The notes: generated by a model not told the origin, from the sequence alone. DNA of 64,000 nucleotides from Microvirga sp. ACRRW (GCF_022346925.1 NZ_JAKRNJ010000009.1:1-64000), one strand, 5' to 3'; positions 27,427 through 36,237 are shown, counted from the stretch's first letter. A program made the numbers and translations.

Positions 27427-29211
27427 ATGGCCCGCAAAAGCCTTTTCACAGGCGACACCATTCCCCTGATCGAGCGCCTCTGGCGCGACTGGATGCGTCC
27501 GCATGCCAGGACGCTGCTGGCCGTGCTCGTGCTCGTGGTCCTGGTGGCGGGCGCGACGGGACTTTATCCAGTGCTCATCAAGGCGGCGTTCGACGCCTTC
27601 GATACGAAGGACGTGACGGCGATCTACCTCGCACCGCTCTTCGTGATCGCGGTCACTTCCGTGAAGGGTTTTTCGCTGCTGGCACTCACCGTTCTCACCA
27701 ACAAGGTGGTGACGCGCATCGAGGCCGACATGCAGACCAGGCTCTACGGCCATCTGATCGAGGCCGATCTCGCCCAGATCGGGCGCGAGAGCCCGGCAGC
27801 TTTGACGCAGCGCTTCACCACCGACTTTACCTTTATCAAGGAGGCGCTGACCCGCCTCTCCACCGTGTTCCTGCGTGAGATCACCACCGTGATCGCGTTG
27901 GTGGCGGCGATGATCTGGATCGATCCGATGATGGCGCTGGTGGCGGGTATCACCGTGCCGTTCTTCGCCTATCCGGTCGAAAAGATCGGCCGCAAGCTGC
28001 GCCGCGTCGCCTCCTCCATGCAGGAGCAGACCGGACAGATGGCGGGCCTCATCACCGAAAGTCTCGCCGGCACGCGCATCGCCAAGACCTACCGGCTGGA
28101 GGGCTACCTCAAGGCCAAGGCCGCGAGCACCTTCGACGAGATCCGCAGGCTTCGCATGAAGGGCGCGAATGCGCGCGGGCGGCTCGATCCGCTGCTCGAA
28201 GTGGGCGGCGGCATCGCGGTCGCCGCCGTGCTGGTGCTGATCGGCCAGCGCATTCTCTCGCAGAACAGCACGGTGGGCGATTTCACGGGCTTCGTCAGCG
28301 CGTTGCTGCTCGCAGCCCAGCCTATCCGCGCGCTCGGCAATCTCCATGCCATCGTGCAGGAAGCGGCGGCTGCCTTGCAGCGCACCTTCGCCATCATGGA
28401 TGAAAAGCCGCGCATCCAGGACAAGCCCGATGCCAAGCCGCTTGTGCTCAAAGGCGGCGAGGTGCGTTTTGCCGATCTCACCTTCTCCTATAACGGCGAC
28501 GGCGCGGCGGTGAGCCACATTGATCTCGTGGCCGAAGCAGGCCGCACGACGGCATTGGTAGGACGCTCCGGTTCGGGCAAGTCGACGCTGCTCTCCCTCG
28601 TGCCACGCCTCTACGACGTGACCGGCGGCGCGATCCTGATCGACGGGCAGGACATCCGCGACGTGACGCTGGCAAGCCTGCGCCAGGCCATCGCGGTGGT
28701 GAGCCAGGACGTGGTGCTCTTCGACGACACGATCCGCGCCAACATCGCCTTCGGCCGTCCAGGCGCGACGGACGAGGAGATCGTGGAGGCCGCGAAAGCC
28801 GCTGCCGCACACGATTTCATCATGAAGCAGCCGGAAGGCTACGACACGGTTGTCGGTCCCGCTGGCGGACGCTTGTCGGGCGGCGAGCGCCAGCGTGTGT
28901 CGCTGGCCCGTGCTTTCCTGAAAAACGCGCCGATCCTGCTGCTGGATGAGGCGACGAGCGCCCTCGATTCGGAATCCGAGCGCTTGGTGCAGGATGCAAT
29001 CCGCAAGTTGATGAAAGGCCGTACGACGCTGGTGATCGCCCATCGTCTCTCGACGGTGCGCGACGCGGACACGATCGTGGTGATGGAAGCAGGCCGTATC
29101 GTGGAAATGGGATCGCACGATGCGTTGATCGCGAAGGCGGGAGCCTATGCGCGTCTGCACCGGCTGCAGCTGTCGGACGATAGTCAGGTTGATCTGGCTG
29201 CTTCATCTTGA
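27427..29211 (+). CDS. MsbA-like ABC exporter (fused permease and ATPase)
   Basis: A 594-residue half-transporter that acts as a homodimer in the inner membrane. The N-terminal ~330 residues carry the six-helix exporter domain. The ATPase has Walker [13 protein letters not shown], signature LSGGERQRVSLARA, Walker B ILLLDEATSALD and the H-loop IAHRLST. Similarity in layout to MsbA suggests lipid A or lipid flipping, which would fit the lipid A genes 3 kb downstream, but many family members export other molecules. Confidence 0.92.
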   Translation: MARKSLFTGDTIPLIERLWRDWMRPHARTLLAVLVLVVLVAGATGLYPVLIKAAFDAFDTKDVTAIYLAPLFVIAVTSVKGFSLLALTVLTNKVVTRIEADMQTRLYGHLIEADLAQIGRESPAALTQRFTTDFTFIKEALTRLSTVFLREITTVIALVAAMIWIDPMMALVAGITVPFFAYPVEKIGRKLRRVASSMQEQTGQMAGLITESLAGTRIAKTYRLEGYLKAKAASTFDEIRRLRMKGANARGRLDPLLEVGGGIAVAAVLVLIGQRILSQNSTVGDFTGFVSALLLAAQPIRALGNLHAIVQEAAAALQRTFAIMDEKPRIQDKPDAKPLVLKGGEVRFADLTFSYNGDGAAVSHIDLVAEAGRTTALVGRSGSGKSTLLSLVPRLYDVTGGAILIDGQDIRDVTLASLRQAIAVVSQDVVLFDDTIRANIAFGRPGATDEEIVEAAKAAAAHDFIMKQPEGYDTVVGPAGGRLSGGERQRVSLARAFLKNAPILLLDEATSALDSESERLVQDAIRKLMKGRTTLVIAHRLSTVRDADTIVVMEAGRIVEMGSHDALIAKAGAYARLHRLQLSDDSQVDLAASS

Positions 29212-29254
29212 TCGATGATGGCGGAGCTTCAATCCTCGCGAGTGAGGCTTCAGG

Positions 29255-29725
29255 CTAGTCGATCATATCGGCGAGCTTGTTCAGCTCTGCCCCTTCGAGT
29301 TCAAAGGCGATCTTCTCGGAGCCCTTTGCACCCAAGCCTTCATAGAAGGTGCGGGCCGCTGTGTTGTGGATACCTGTGTTCCACTCCATCCAAGTGCACC
29401 CTTTGTCGCGGCAGTCACGGGCGACAAAAGCCATGAGTTGCTTTGCAAGGCCAAGGCGTCGGAACGACGATCCGACATAGATCTGCTGAAGATAGGCGAA
29501 GGATCTTAGCCCCGCCACCGGATAGAGAAAGCCATAAGTCGCAAAGGCAGCCACTTGATCGTTAGCTAGCGCGACGAGAATATGGACGTTCTTGGCTTGC
29601 TTGACGATGTCGTCCCTCACAGAGCCTTGGACGGCAAGTGGTCTGCTGTAGAACTCCACCATTTCCATCATGAGCGCGGCAAGATTGTCCGCATCGCTTT
29701 CCTCAAAGCGCCTCACGATGATCAT
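29255..29725 (-). CDS. GNAT family N-acetyltransferase
   Basis: A 156-residue GNAT protein with the acetyl-CoA loop region VGSSFRRLGLAKQLMAF (Q/RxxGxG/A-like) and the C-terminal NTAARTFYEGLGAK motif. Substrate unknown. Base composition is less GC-rich than the neighbouring ABC gene. It lies between convergent and same-strand genes with no obvious partner. Confidence 0.85.
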   Translation of the reverse strand: MIIVRRFEESDADNLAALMMEMVEFYSRPLAVQGSVRDDIVKQAKNVHILVALANDQVAAFATYGFLYPVAGLRSFAYLQQIYVGSSFRRLGLAKQLMAFVARDCRDKGCTWMEWNTGIHNTAARTFYEGLGAKGSEKIAFELEGAELNKLADMID

Positions 29726-29815
29726 GGATTAGCCCCTGCTTCAATGTTGCAGAGGCAACAAACTCCTTCCCTCACAAGATCACAAGGCGAAAGAATCGTT
29801 TGAGTGAAAAAACCA

Positions 29816-30538
29816 CTACTCCCGCCGCATAACCCGGTCGACCAGAAGATTCGACCAGAAGCCGGGACGGAATTCCTGCTCCAGCCTCTTGGAATCGTAG
29901 GTGGTCTCGAGCCAGGTCAGGAAGGGCATGCCCTTGGCCTCGCCCTCGCGGCGGTACATGTCGAAGAAGGCATCCAGGATGCCGGTCTTCGAGAAGCGGA
30001 AATGGCCATAGCGCATGTGGAGCTGCTTTTGGGCTTCGTCCACGCTCTCGCCCTCATGGACGATGAGGTAGAGCGCGGCCATGAAGCCCGCCCGGTCCGC
30101 GCCCGATTTGCAGTGCATCACCGCCGGGTATTCCACGCCCTCGAAGAACTCCTTGGCCTTCAGCAGGGTCTTGCGGTCCGGGGCGCCACGGGAGCGCACC
30201 ACGAATTCGGTCAGGTGGATGCCGAGCCGCTCGCAGGTTTCCTTCTGGAGCTGCCAGGAGCCGTGCTCTCGCCCGCCGCGCAGGTTGACGATGGTGCGTA
30301 CGCCCTGTTTGGCGAGCGTCTCGATTTGGTGCGGGGCAGGCTGGGCTGTGCGCCAGAGCCGCTCGGACACCCGGTGCTTGTTCAGGTAGATGAGCCGGAA
30401 GACCCCGTGATCGACCAGCAGCATGTTGGCCCAGGCGCGCAGGCGGCCGAGCGTTCCCTCGATGGGCTTGTTCCATCGGGCGATGCGGGCCATGCGGCGG
30501 GCACGGCGGATGGCAGGCTTGCGGAACCTGTTGAGCAC
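29816..30538 (-). CDS. dual-specificity-type protein tyrosine phosphatase
   Basis: The 240-residue protein has the cysteine phosphatase P-loop HCKSGADRAG (CX5R) and a general-acid region upstream (VNLRGGREHGSW). It resembles bacterial DSP/Siw14-like phosphatases that act on phosphotyrosine or inositol phosphates; the substrate is not evident. The N-terminus is basic (RKPAIRRARRMARIARWNK). An 8-bp perfect inverted repeat lies 37 bases upstream of its start. Confidence 0.87.
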   Translation of the reverse strand: MLNRFRKPAIRRARRMARIARWNKPIEGTLGRLRAWANMLLVDHGVFRLIYLNKHRVSERLWRTAQPAPHQIETLAKQGVRTIVNLRGGREHGSWQLQKETCERLGIHLTEFVVRSRGAPDRKTLLKAKEFFEGVEYPAVMHCKSGADRAGFMAALYLIVHEGESVDEAQKQLHMRYGHFRFSKTGILDAFFDMYRREGEAKGMPFLTWLETTYDSKRLEQEFRPGFWSNLLVDRVMRRE

Positions 30539-30574
30539 GTGGGTCCAGTCTGAAAACTTAAATCCGGGGCAGTA

Positions 30575-30600
30575 GCCTTAAGCCCTCAACGACTTAAGGC
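30575..30600. promoter_or_regulatory. perfect inverted repeat upstream of the phosphatase gene
   Basis: GCCTTAAG (30575-30582) and CTTAAGGC (30593-30600) flank a 10-base spacer. The site lies in the leader or promoter of the minus-strand phosphatase gene and upstream of the acpXL cluster, so it could serve either. It looks like a dimer operator. Confidence 0.4.
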
Positions 30601-30848
30601 GGGCTCTTATTCACCATGGAGGCCGAAGAATCAATCGCCTGCCTCTTAACCTTTGCCGTAGGTTCAGGTGAGTTACGGGGCGCTCAAGTCACGGAAATGT
30701 AACCAATCGGTTGCCGCTGAGGTCCCTGTCGTGTAAGGGGAGCGTTCCAATTCAACCCTCCTTGACGAGAAGAGCGGCTGGATCTGGGCCCGATACGGTC
30801 CGGCGGCAGCGGAATCGTCAAGACTCAAGCCATTCAGGAGAGCGGCGC
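30601..30848. other. gene-free region upstream of acpXL
   Basis: Together with 30539-30600 this is a 310-base gap between divergent genes. I see no gene in it. It must contain the promoters of the phosphatase and of the lipid A fatty acid cluster, but no promoter stands out by eye. Confidence 0.5.
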
Positions 30849-31130
30849 ATGTCGTCCACCTTCGAGACCGTCGCCGGCATCATTTCCGAGACCGCCGACA
30901 TCCCGCGCGACCAGATCACCCCCGAGAGCCATGCCATCGAGGATCTGGGCATCGACTCGCTCGCTTTCCTCGATATCGCGTTTGCCATCGACAAGGCCTT
31001 CGGGATCAAGCTGCCCCTCGAGCAGTGGACCCAGGAAGTGAACGAGGGCAAGGCTCCGGCCGAGGAATACTTCGTTCTCAAGAACCTTGTGGCGCGCATC
31101 GATGCGCTCGTGGCCGCCAAGCAGGCCTAA
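30849..31130 (+). CDS. acpXL: AcpXL, acyl carrier protein for the lipid A very-long-chain fatty acid
   Basis: AcpXL carries the growing 26-30 carbon hydroxy fatty acid destined for lipid A in rhizobia. The 93-residue product has the phosphopantetheine serine S37 in [10 protein letters not shown], followed by [14 protein letters not shown], typical of AcpXL rather than housekeeping AcpP. I chose the ATG at 30849 because AGGAG lies 9 bases upstream; the open frame extends to 30711 without a plausible extension. It is the first gene of the seven-gene cluster. Confidence 0.95.
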   Translation: MSSTFETVAGIISETADIPRDQITPESHAIEDLGIDSLAFLDIAFAIDKAFGIKLPLEQWTQEVNEGKAPAEEYFVLKNLVARIDALVAAKQA

Positions 31131-31144
31131 AAACAACAACTTAC

Positions 31145-31174
31145 CCGGCGGGCAGGCTCGATAAGCCTGTCCGG
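31145..31174 (+). other. intercistronic hairpin after acpXL
   Basis: CAGGCT and AGCCTG around CGATA form the upper stem, and CCGG on each side can extend it. No T run follows, so it is probably an mRNA-stabilising or attenuating stem between acpXL and fabZXL rather than a full terminator. Confidence 0.45.
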
Positions 31175-31256
31175 AGAGGCGATCCATTCAAGAGCCCCGC
31201 CTCATGGATTCCTTTTCCTGTCCCACCCGCCGGAAGCGATACGGACCAGGACCGGG

Positions 31257-31721
31257 ATGCGCCTCGAATACTTTGAAATGATCGACCGGGTGGTGCTGCT
31301 CGACCGCGATGCGAAGCGGATCGAGGTGACCTCCACCGTGCCCCAGGAAAGCCCCGTCTTCGAGGGCCATTTCCCCGGCCATCCCCTCGTCCCCGGCGTC
31401 CTTCTCACCGAGACCATGGCCCAGGCTTCCGGCTATCTCGTGCTGGGCCTCATGGGCTTCACCCACATGCCGTTCCTCATGGCCGTCGACAAGGCGCGCT
31501 TCCGCACCTTCGTGGGCCCCGGCACGGTGCTGACCGTCCAGGCGCAGCTGGAGCACGAAGGCTCGGGCTATGCGGTGACGAAGGCCAAGATCCTGGCCGA
31601 GGGCAAGCCGATCTGCGATGCTGAGCTCAGGTTCAGGATCATGCCCTTCCCGGAAGGCATGGACGGTCAGATGCGCGCGCAAGCCAAGCGCATCGGCCTG
31701 GAGGAGGCGCTCAATGCGTGA
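31257..31721 (+). CDS. fabZXL: FabZXL, 3-hydroxyacyl-ACP dehydratase of the lipid A cluster
   Basis: The 154-residue hot-dog protein has the FabZ signature FEGHFPGHPLVPGVLLTE with the catalytic His and a downstream Glu, and the AQASGYLVLG helix. It would dehydrate 3-hydroxyacyl chains on AcpXL during elongation. It follows acpXL by 126 bases and overlaps fabF2XL by 8 bases. Confidence 0.92.
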   Translation: MRLEYFEMIDRVVLLDRDAKRIEVTSTVPQESPVFEGHFPGHPLVPGVLLTETMAQASGYLVLGLMGFTHMPFLMAVDKARFRTFVGPGTVLTVQAQLEHEGSGYAVTKAKILAEGKPICDAELRFRIMPFPEGMDGQMRAQAKRIGLEEALNA

Positions 31722-32829
31722 CGTCGTCATCACCGGTATCGGCATCGTCTCCTGTGCGGGAGAGGGGCTGGACGTGCATCTCTCCGCGCTCTCGGGCACC
31801 CCGAACACGGATTCCGAGACTTTCGCGCCGTTCCCGGTCCATCCGGTCGCAGCCCTCGAATGGGACCGTCAAATCCCGAAGAAATCCGATCAGCGGCAGA
31901 TGGAAGCCTGGCAGAAGCTCGGCTGCTATGCGGCGGGCCTTGCCCTTGATTCAGCTGGCGCGAAGGAAGATGCGGACCTGAAGGGCCGCATGCAGCTCAT
32001 CGTCTCGGCGGGCGGCGGCGAGCGCGATTACGCGGTCGACGGGCAGATCCTCACGGGCCTGCGCGGCGCCGAAAATCCGGGCGTGTTCCTCAACGAGCGG
32101 CTGATGGGCGATCTGCGCCCCACGCTCTTCCTCGCGCAGCTCTCCAACCTGCTCGCGGGCAACATCTCCATCGTGCACGGCGTTACGGGCGGCTCGCGCA
32201 CTTTCATGGGCGAGGAATCGAGCGGCGTCGACGCGATCCGCATCGCGAAAGAGCGCATCGCTTCCGGCCAGGACGACATCTTCCTCGTGGGCGGCGCTTA
32301 CAACGCAGAACGCCCCGACGTTCTCTTGATCTACGAAATGGGCAGCTTCCTCTGGAAGAAGCCGTATGCACCGGTGTGGTCGCGCGGACCTGAAGGCGGC
32401 ATGATCCTCGGCTCGGCCGCCTGCTTCCTCGTGCTCGAATCCCGCGAGCATGCGGAGAAGCGCGGCGCGAAGCCGCTGGCTGCGCTTGCAGGCATTGCCT
32501 CCGATCGTTCGCGCCGCGAGCCCGGCAGCGTCGAGCAGTCGCTCCACAATCTGTCCAAGCAGCTCGGTGCCAAGCCCGACGTCGTGATTTCCGGCGCCAC
32601 CGGCGTGAAGGGCATCACGGAAGAAGAACAGGCCGCGCTGAAGGACATAGCTCCCGGTGCTGCGGTGCATGCGACCGGCGACGTGATCGGCCATGCCATG
32701 GAAGCGCAGGCGCCTGCAGGCGTTGCGCTGGCAGCGGGTCTGATCGCGACCGGCAAGGCGTCGGATGCACTCGTGACGTCCGTCGGACACTGGCGCGGCG
32801 AAGGCGCATTGCGCGTCACCAAGGCTTGA
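31714..32829 (+). CDS. fabF2XL: FabF2XL, ketosynthase-like subunit lacking the catalytic Cys
   Basis: A 371-residue ketosynthase-fold protein in the position of rhizobial fabF2XL. Aligned with its neighbour FabF1XL (STACSSGATAI, C174), the corresponding stretch is MGEESSGVDAI, so Cys becomes Glu (E168). The first active-site His (NAHGTS in FabF1XL) becomes SGATGV. The second His (VIGHAMEA, H327) is kept. This resembles chain-length factors, which lost the nucleophile and pair with an active ketosynthase. The start ATG at 31714 overlaps fabZXL, and the protein is about 50 residues shorter than FabF1XL. It probably forms a heterodimer with FabF1XL. Confidence 0.88.
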   Translation: MRDVVITGIGIVSCAGEGLDVHLSALSGTPNTDSETFAPFPVHPVAALEWDRQIPKKSDQRQMEAWQKLGCYAAGLALDSAGAKEDADLKGRMQLIVSAGGGERDYAVDGQILTGLRGAENPGVFLNERLMGDLRPTLFLAQLSNLLAGNISIVHGVTGGSRTFMGEESSGVDAIRIAKERIASGQDDIFLVGGAYNAERPDVLLIYEMGSFLWKKPYAPVWSRGPEGGMILGSAACFLVLESREHAEKRGAKPLAALAGIASDRSRREPGSVEQSLHNLSKQLGAKPDVVISGATGVKGITEEEQAALKDIAPGAAVHATGDVIGHAMEAQAPAGVALAAGLIATGKASDALVTSVGHWRGEGALRVTKA

Positions 32830-32840
32830 AGGAGAACGGC

Positions 32841-34121
32841 ATGGCGCTTCGCGACAAACAGGGCCGTCCGCTCGTGGCCGTCACCGGCATGGGCGTGGTC
32901 ACCTCCCTCGGGCAGGGCAAGGATGCTACCTGGGCCGCGCTGACGGCAGGCAAGTCCGGCATTCACCGCATCAACCGCTTCCCGACGGAAGGCCTGCGCA
33001 CCACGATTGCAGGCACCATCGACTTCATCGACGTGGAGCCCTTCTGCGCGCCGATGCTCTCCGAGCGTCTGGCGATGATGGCCGCTGAAGAAGCCGTCGG
33101 CCAGTCGGGTCTTGCGCAAACTGAATTTCCCGGCGCACTCTTCATCGCCGTTCCGCCCGTCGAGATGGAATGGCCGCAGCGCGAAGCGCTCGCCAAGGCC
33201 TCTGGTCAAGATGGAGATGTCACTTACAAAGATTTGCTGAAGGCCGCGGCCACCGGCGAGTTCAAGAAGTGGCACGATCTTTTCATCTTCGGCACGGTTG
33301 CTGATCGCGTTGCCGACAAGTTCGGCACGAAGGGCTCGCCGATTTCTCTCTCCACCGCCTGCTCGTCGGGCGCCACCGCCATCCAGCTCGGCGTCGAGGC
33401 GATCCGCCGCGGCGAGACGGATGCCGCGCTCTGCATCGGCACCGACGGTTCGGTAAATCCGGAATCGCTCATCCGCTTCTCGCTGCTCTCCGCGCTCTCG
33501 ACGCAGAATGAGAATCCGGAAGGCGCATCGAAGCCGTTCTCGAAGAACCGCGACGGTTTCGTGATGGGCGAGGGCGGTGCTGCCCTCGTGCTCGAAAATG
33601 CCGAGAGCGCGAAGGCGCGCGGCGCAAAGATCCTCGGTTACGTTCTCGGTTGCGGCGAGAAGGGCGACAACTTCCATCGTACGCGCTCCTCGCCGGATGG
33701 TTCACCCGCGATTGCGGCGCTCAAGCAGGCGCTCGACGATGCAGGCGTAACGCCCGACGACATCGACTACATCAACGCGCACGGCACTTCGACGCCTGAG
33801 AACGACAAGATGGAAGCCATGAGCTGCACCGCCGTGCTCGGCGAGCGCATGGCACGTCTTCCGATCTCGTCGAACAAGTCGATGATCGGCCACACGCTCA
33901 CCGCCGCAGGCGCGGTGGAGGCCGTGATGTCGCTGCTCACACTCTCGACGGGCCGCATTCCGCCGACGATCAACTACCAGGTGCCTGATCCCGCGATCCC
34001 GCTCGATGTGGTGCCGAACGTCGCGCGCGATGCGAATGTGAAATACGTGCTTTCGAATTCCTTCGGTTTCGGCGGCCAGAACACCTGCCTCGTCTTCGGG
34101 GCCGAGCCCAAGGGGGCTTAA
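32841..34121 (+). CDS. fabF1XL: FabF1XL, active beta-ketoacyl-ACP synthase
   Basis: The 426-residue condensing enzyme has the full catalytic set: C174 in STACSSG, His in INAHGTSTPEND and His in KSMIGHTLTAAG. It would extend acyl chains on AcpXL with malonyl units. I chose the ATG at 32841 because AAGGAGAAC lies just upstream; an in-frame TTG overlaps the preceding stop. It sits 11 bases after the degenerate FabF2XL gene, consistent with a two-subunit ketosynthase. Confidence 0.93.
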   Translation: MALRDKQGRPLVAVTGMGVVTSLGQGKDATWAALTAGKSGIHRINRFPTEGLRTTIAGTIDFIDVEPFCAPMLSERLAMMAAEEAVGQSGLAQTEFPGALFIAVPPVEMEWPQREALAKASGQDGDVTYKDLLKAAATGEFKKWHDLFIFGTVADRVADKFGTKGSPISLSTACSSGATAIQLGVEAIRRGETDAALCIGTDGSVNPESLIRFSLLSALSTQNENPEGASKPFSKNRDGFVMGEGGAALVLENAESAKARGAKILGYVLGCGEKGDNFHRTRSSPDGSPAIAALKQALDDAGVTPDDIDYINAHGTSTPENDKMEAMSCTAVLGERMARLPISSNKSMIGHTLTAAGAVEAVMSLLTLSTGRIPPTINYQVPDPAIPLDVVPNVARDANVKYVLSNSFGFGGQNTCLVFGAEPKGA

Positions 34122-34124
34122 AAC

Positions 34125-34871
34125 ATGACACGCGTTTTGGTGACGGGCGGCGGCAAGGGCGTCGGCGCGGCAATCGTCCGGGCTCTCGTGGCCGCAGGCC
34201 ATGACGTGGATTTCACCTATCGCTCGTCCGGTGACGCTGCAAAAGCCCTCGCCGATGAGTTGATGCAGGCCAATCCCGGCCGCATCATCAAGGCGCATGA
34301 GGTGGATCTCGCCGACAAGGCGGCGCTCGAATCCTTCTGCGAGATGCTGGAGGGAGAGAGCTTCTTCGGGCTCATTCACAATGCGGGTCAGCCCTACGAT
34401 GCGCTCGCCGCGATGATGCAGCAGGACAAGGCTGAAGCCGCCATGCAGGTGAATTTCTGGTCGCTGACGCGCATCGCCAAGTCGCTCATGCGCGGCATGA
34501 TCCGCGCCAAGGCGGGCCGCATCGTCGCCATCGGCTCGGTCGCCGCGCTTCAGGGCAATCCCGGTAACGCAGCCTATGCGGCCTCCAAGGGCGCGCTCAT
34601 CTCCTATTGCCGCACGCTCGCCGTCGAGACCGGAAAGCGCAACGTCACCGTCAACGTGATCGCGCCGGGCTTCATCGACACGGACATGATGGCCCCTTAC
34701 GCGGCCTATCGCGAGAACATGGAAAAGCAGATTCCCTCAGGGCGCTTCGCGAAGCCGGAAGAGATCGCAGGCCTCGCGGCGTTTCTTCTGTCCGAGCCCG
34801 CCGCCTACATCACCGGCGCGGTGCTTCCCATCGACGGCGGCCTGACCTCGATGCTGGGCGTGCATCGGTAA
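34125..34871 (+). CDS. SDR family reductase (FabG-like) within the lipid A cluster
   Basis: A 248-residue short-chain dehydrogenase: cofactor loop TGGGKGVG (7-14), HNAGQ, catalytic Ser in IGSVAALQG and YxxxK as YAASK. FabG-type enzymes reduce 3-oxoacyl-ACP with NADPH. It starts 3 bases after fabF1XL. The usual rhizobial cluster (acpXL, fabZXL, fabF2XL, fabF1XL, adhXL, lpxXL) has no such gene here, so this could supply a dedicated ketoreductase, which is otherwise missing from the set. Confidence 0.9.
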   Translation: MTRVLVTGGGKGVGAAIVRALVAAGHDVDFTYRSSGDAAKALADELMQANPGRIIKAHEVDLADKAALESFCEMLEGESFFGLIHNAGQPYDALAAMMQQDKAEAAMQVNFWSLTRIAKSLMRGMIRAKAGRIVAIGSVAALQGNPGNAAYAASKGALISYCRTLAVETGKRNVTVNVIAPGFIDTDMMAPYAAYRENMEKQIPSGRFAKPEEIAGLAAFLLSEPAAYITGAVLPIDGGLTSMLGVHR

Positions 34872-34880
34872 AACCCCAAG

Positions 34881-34979
34881 CGTCATCCCGGGGCTGCGAA
34901 GCAGAACCCGGGATCGCAGGACAAGAATGGCGCTTCGTCCTGAAAACGATCCCGGATCGGCAGCGCCGTCCGGGATGAC
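34881..34979. repeat. dispersed palindrome-bounded repeat, copy C (inverted)
   Basis: Starts CGTCATCCCGGGGCTGCG and ends CCGTCCGGGATGAC. It is the reverse orientation of the copies at 1311 and 21282. It sits inside the lipid A cluster, between the SDR gene and adhXL. Confidence 0.8.
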
Positions 34980-35098
34980 CCTTGGAAATAGCGCTGGACC
35001 TTGCCATTCCCCCGCTCGCCCTTTAAGCCGCCGGAAACAGATTTCTCCGTTGCCGCCGCGTCTTATGCTGGCCGCAACGCCGACCAGGATTGTTGTCC

Positions 35099-36121
35099 AT
35101 GCGCTCCCTTCAGCTTTTCGGCGACCGTGACACTCGCATCACCGAGATGGAGGCCCCGCCGCCGCCCGCCGCCGGCGAGGTGCAGGTACGGGTCAAGGCG
35201 CTGGGGCTGAACTACCTCGATGTCTGGGGCTTTCGCGGCATGGCGTTCGCCAAGCGCAAGATGCCTCAAGCTGTGGGCGTGGAGGCGGCTGGCGAGATCG
35301 CGGCGGTGGGCGAGGGCGTGTCCCGGTTCAAGGTGGGCGATCCGGTGACCATGTACGGCGCCGAGACCTGCGGCCATTGCAGCGCCTGCCGGAAGGGCTG
35401 GGACAATCTCTGCGAGAACGTCAAGGGCATCATGGGCTTCCATATCGACGGCTTCGCCCGAGAGCTGATCAACCGCCCCGAGCGCCTCGTGATCCCGGTG
35501 CCGAAGGGTGTCTCATTCGAGCAGGCCGCATGCGCACCCATCGGCTTCGGCACGGTGCAGCACATGCTGTTCGACAACGCCAAGTTGGAGCCCGGCGAGT
35601 CGATCCTCGTCCATGCGGGCGGCTCCGGCATCGGCACGGCGGCGATCAAGATGGCCAAGGCCATCGGCTGCACGGTCTATACGACCGTGGGCGACGACGA
35701 GAAGGGCGAGAAGGCGAAGGCCCTCGGCGCGGATTACGTAATCAACTACCGCAAGGAGCGCTTCGAGGGCGAGGTGCGCATGCTCACCAAGCGCAAGGGC
35801 GTCGACGTGGTGTTCGAGCATGTGGGCGCGGAGACCTGGAACGGCAGCTTGCTGTGCCTCAAGCGCGGTGGGCGGCTCGTGACCTGCGGTTCCACCTCGG
35901 GCGTCTCCACCACCATGAACCTGATGCAGCTCTTCCAGCAGCAATACCGGATCTTCGGCTCCTTCGGCTGCCGGATCGAGAATATCGCGCAGTCCCTGGA
36001 GAAGATGGCTCAGGGCATGATCCCGGTGATCGACTCGGTGTTCCCGCTCGACGACTTCCAGAAGGGTCTAGAGCGTCTGGAAGGCCGCAAGGTCTTCGGC
36101 AAGGTCATCGTGACCTTCTGA
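35099..36121 (+). CDS. adhXL: AdhXL, zinc-binding medium-chain dehydrogenase of the lipid A cluster
   Basis: A 340-residue MDR-superfamily protein. A cysteine cluster CGHCSACRKGWDNLC (structural zinc) and the nucleotide motif HAGGSGIGTAAIKMA are present. The catalytic zinc Cys of true alcohol dehydrogenases is replaced (LNYLDVWGF), as in quinone-reductase-like members, so it may act as an enoyl reductase for the very-long-chain acyl intermediates. Start is ATG 35099, with a TTG 9 bases earlier as alternative. A repeat element separates it from the SDR gene. Confidence 0.88.
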   Translation: MRSLQLFGDRDTRITEMEAPPPPAAGEVQVRVKALGLNYLDVWGFRGMAFAKRKMPQAVGVEAAGEIAAVGEGVSRFKVGDPVTMYGAETCGHCSACRKGWDNLCENVKGIMGFHIDGFARELINRPERLVIPVPKGVSFEQAACAPIGFGTVQHMLFDNAKLEPGESILVHAGGSGIGTAAIKMAKAIGCTVYTTVGDDEKGEKAKALGADYVINYRKERFEGEVRMLTKRKGVDVVFEHVGAETWNGSLLCLKRGGRLVTCGSTSGVSTTMNLMQLFQQQYRIFGSFGCRIENIAQSLEKMAQGMIPVIDSVFPLDDFQKGLERLEGRKVFGKVIVTF

Positions 36122-36237
36122 TCCTCTGCCGCCCCCTGGTACAGGCCGCCCTGCAACCATAGATCTTGACGAAACGGGCTCCTCGCGGAAAACACGCGGG
36201 CAGCCTTTTTCCTTTTCTCCATTCGGAACTCCTCAAC

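Noticed and set aside
27256..29160. A 634-residue minus-strand open frame opposite the ABC exporter
   Set aside because: Shadow frame with His/Arg-rich translation; the plus strand has Walker A, signature and Walker B motifs.
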